Positions 31,837 to 33,726 of a stretch of DNA of 33,726 bases are shown here, piece after piece (position 1 is the stretch's first letter; each line of letters starts with the position of its first letter). The notes under the pieces are model-generated. The model searched no databases, was not told the DNA's origin, and saw nothing but the letters and a program-made list of their open reading frames with translations. The position numbers were made by a program, and so were the translations under genes. Source of the stretch: Streptomyces sp. AV19 (GTDB lineage Bacteria; Actinomycetota; Actinomycetes; Streptomycetales; Streptomycetaceae). Where the stretch lies: the NCBI RefSeq assembly GCF_015999245.1, contig NZ_JAEAMR010000003.1:830367-864092 (forward strand). The letters are read 5' to 3'.

Positions 31837-32471
31837 GTGCCACGAGCGCGCCGAGCGCCTCGACGCCGGACGCCGGCCCCCTCCCCGTCCAGCCGCGCGG
31901 CCGCCCGCGCAGCGCCGCCGCCGGCACCGCCGTGATCGAGAGCGTGCTGCGGCTGCTGGAGGAGGGCGTCACCGTCAGCGAGCTGTCGATGGAGCGGATC
32001 GCCCGCGAAGCCGGCGTCGGCAAGGCCACCGTCTACCGGCGGTGGGCCGGCAAGGAGGCGCTGATGCTGGACGTCCTGCGCTCCATGGACGAACGCAACC
32101 CCGAGCTCCCCGGCACCTCGGTCCGCGACGACCTCGTCGCGCTGCTGGACTTCCTGCGCCGGCGCGGGCTGGCCAAGCGGTCCTCCGCCGTGATGCGCAC
32201 GGTCGTCGCCGAGGTGCAGGCCCGGCCCAGGGTCTGGAAGGAGTACCACGAGACCGTCGTCTCCGCCCGGCGCGAGGCGTTCCTCGCGGTGCTGCGGCGC
32301 GGGATGGCCTCCGGGGAGATCCGGGGCGACGCGGACCCCGAGCTGCTCATTGACCTGTTCGTCGGCCCGATGCTGGCCCGGGTCGTGCTCCACGAGTGGA
32401 AGGAACTGCCCGAGGGGCTGGCCGAGCGGATCGTCGACACCGTGCTCCAAGGTGTTCGTCCGGTGCCCTGA
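31833..32471 (+). CDS. TetR-family regulator of the DHA2 exporter
   Basis: The product has 212 residues. After a Pro-rich tail with the basic GRPRS, residues about 34-80 form the TetR DNA-binding domain; [30 protein letters not shown] (53-82) contains the helix-turn-helix. The C-terminal part fits the TetR_C_11-like ligand domain. It overlaps the exporter gene (ATGA), so regulator and pump are made together. It probably represses the pair through the inverted repeat at 30159. Confidence 0.94.
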   Translation: MSATSAPSASTPDAGPLPVQPRGRPRSAAAGTAVIESVLRLLEEGVTVSELSMERIAREAGVGKATVYRRWAGKEALMLDVLRSMDERNPELPGTSVRDDLVALLDFLRRRGLAKRSSAVMRTVVAEVQARPRVWKEYHETVVSARREAFLAVLRRGMASGEIRGDADPELLIDLFVGPMLARVVLHEWKELPEGLAERIVDTVLQGVRPVP

Positions 32472-32644
32472 TTGTGCCCGTTGTGTCACAGCAGGCCGTC
32501 CCCGCCCGGACCGAGGAACCCGGCCGGGCCGGGGCACCGTCCTCCTCCCCGAACGGAAGCCCCCCGCCCGTGGTGATCACGGTTCCGCTTGATCACCTAT
32601 CGTCGGGTCCGGGGGATCGCAGCGAGACTGAATGAGGACGACGG

Positions 32645-33664
32645 ATGCCGCAGGCGCACGTGCAGGAGACGGGCCACGGAGGAGCGGGTCCGGAGCGGAC
32701 CGGCTCCGGGGCCCGGCGCCTCGCGGACCGGTGGCGGGGCCCCGGGATCTGGCGGCGCGGCCTGGTGATCGCGATCCTCGCGGTCGTCCTGGGGCTGCTG
32801 ATGCTGCTGCACGGCCAGATCCCCAACCGGGTCGGCAACCTCGGCAGCCTCGCGGAAACCTTCCTCCCCTGGTTCGGGCTCCTCGTCCCCGTCCTGCTCG
32901 TCCTCGCCCTGTGGCGCCGCTCGGCGACCGCGCTGATCGCGGTCGTGCTGCCGGCGATCGCCTGGCTCAACCTCTTCGGCGGACTGCTCACCGACAAGTC
33001 GGGCTCGGGCGGCAACTTCACCGTCATCAGCCACAACGTCAACGCGGAGAACCCCGACCCGGCCGCCACCGCGCGCTCCGTCGCCGCGGCGGGGGCGGAC
33101 GTGGTGGCCCTGGAGGAGCTCAAGCCGGAGGCCGCGCCGGTGTACGAGCGGACGCTGGCCGCCTCGTACCCGTACCACTCCGTGCAGGGCACGGTCGGCA
33201 TCTGGAGCAAGCACCCGATCACGGACGCGCGCCCCGTCGACATCAAGATGGGCTGGACGCGGGCGCTGCGCGCCACGGTCGGCACGCCGCAGGGCCCGGT
33301 GGGCGTGTACGTCGCCCATCTGCCGTCGGTGCGCGTGAAGTTCAACGCCGGCTTCACGGCCGGGCAGCGGGACAACAGCGCGGCGGCGCTGGGACGGGCC
33401 ATCGCGGGCGAGCAGTTGAAGAAGGTCGTGCTGCTGGGCGACCTCAACGGGACGATGAACGACCGGTCGTTGGCGCCGGTGACGTCGCAGCTGCGGTCGG
33501 CGCAGGGGGCGGCGGGGGACGGCTTCGGCTTCAGCTGGCCGGCGAGCCTTCCGATGGCGCGGATCGATCAGATCATGGTGCGGGGGATGGACCCCGTGGA
33601 GGCGTGGACGCTGCCGGACACCGGCAGTGATCACCTGCCGGTGGCGGCGCGGGTGAAGCTCTGA
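32645..33664 (+). CDS. Membrane-anchored endonuclease/exonuclease/phosphatase family protein
   Basis: The product has 339 residues from the ATG at 32645, with GAGGA six bases upstream. Three hydrophobic segments (about 38-56, 74-90 and 93-112) precede an EEP domain. Catalytic motifs are ISHNVNAEN, ALEEL (metal glutamate), GDLNGTMND and GSDHLPV. This arrangement is typical of extracytoplasmic EEP proteins in Streptomyces. The substrate may be a nucleic acid, a phospholipid or a phosphoester and cannot be chosen from sequence. The 172 bp between the TetR gene and this one shows no gene. Confidence 0.9.
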   Translation: MPQAHVQETGHGGAGPERTGSGARRLADRWRGPGIWRRGLVIAILAVVLGLLMLLHGQIPNRVGNLGSLAETFLPWFGLLVPVLLVLALWRRSATALIAVVLPAIAWLNLFGGLLTDKSGSGGNFTVISHNVNAENPDPAATARSVAAAGADVVALEELKPEAAPVYERTLAASYPYHSVQGTVGIWSKHPITDARPVDIKMGWTRALRATVGTPQGPVGVYVAHLPSVRVKFNAGFTAGQRDNSAAALGRAIAGEQLKKVVLLGDLNGTMNDRSLAPVTSQLRSAQGAAGDGFGFSWPASLPMARIDQIMVRGMDPVEAWTLPDTGSDHLPVAARVKL

Positions 33665-33681
33665 CCTCGGCGGTGGGCGGT

Positions 33682-33725
33682 GGGGCGGGGGATTCCGCCC
33701 CTGCCCCCTCTGGGGGGAGGGGCAG
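33682..33725. terminator. Two GC hairpins after the EEP gene
   Basis: GGGGCGG (33682-33688) pairs with CCGCCCC (33695-33701), and CTGCCCC (33701-33707) pairs with GGGGCAG (33719-33725). The first starts 18 bp after the stop codon. No U-run follows. Confidence 0.5.
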
Positions 33726-33726
33726 G

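Overview
The DNA is very GC-rich, with the codon bias of a high-GC actinomycete. Several features point to Streptomyces or a close relative: an XRE/DUF397 pair, a DUF6415/DUF6255 pair, an AfsR-type giant regulator, an F420-dependent reductase, a LAXTG-type sorting signal and actinobacterial iron boxes. No rRNA, tRNA, CRISPR array or complete insertion sequence was seen.

Layout. (1) 1-16179 is mostly an iron and heme acquisition island. It holds an efeO-efeB-efeU operon plus a lipoprotein gene (minus strand), a heme ABC importer hmuT-hmuU-hmuV (minus), two two-domain HtaA heme-binding surface proteins (plus) and a TTG-initiated heme oxygenase (minus). Iron boxes of the DmdR1/IdeR type lie upstream of efeO (weak), between hmuT and the first HtaA gene (almost perfect) and upstream of heme oxygenase (good). 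Inferred pathway: the surface HtaA proteins capture heme, HmuT/U/V import it, heme oxygenase frees the iron, and EfeUOB takes up ionic iron. Inside this island (11607-14773) lie a gene-poor stretch full of inverted repeats and small Streptomyces-type genes (XRE/DUF397, DUF6415/DUF6255, a small secreted protein).

(2) 16226-22746 is general-purpose sequence: an alpha/beta hydrolase, methionine aminopeptidase, a 69-residue conserved small protein, an MFS exporter, an unknown protein, an F420-dependent NADP reductase, a small membrane protein and an M50 site-2-type protease. (3) 22859-26896 is one giant BTAD / NB-ARC / TPR regulator with an abnormal repeat-built linker. (4) 26916-33664 holds a DrrAB-like ABC exporter pair, panB, a DHA2 drug exporter with its TetR regulator, and a membrane-anchored endonuclease/exonuclease/phosphatase protein.

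The most unusual thing in the window is a family of about 300-350 bp mosaic palindromic elements with recurring terminal and internal modules. Copies lie at 1-372, 5708-6050, 18326-18662 and 28843-29145, nearly always just past a stop codon, and one separates hmuU from hmuV. About 90 bp of the same element (24088-24177), with further tandem repeats, lies in frame inside the giant regulator. There it encodes part of a linker of about 260 residues between the BTAD and NB-ARC domains.
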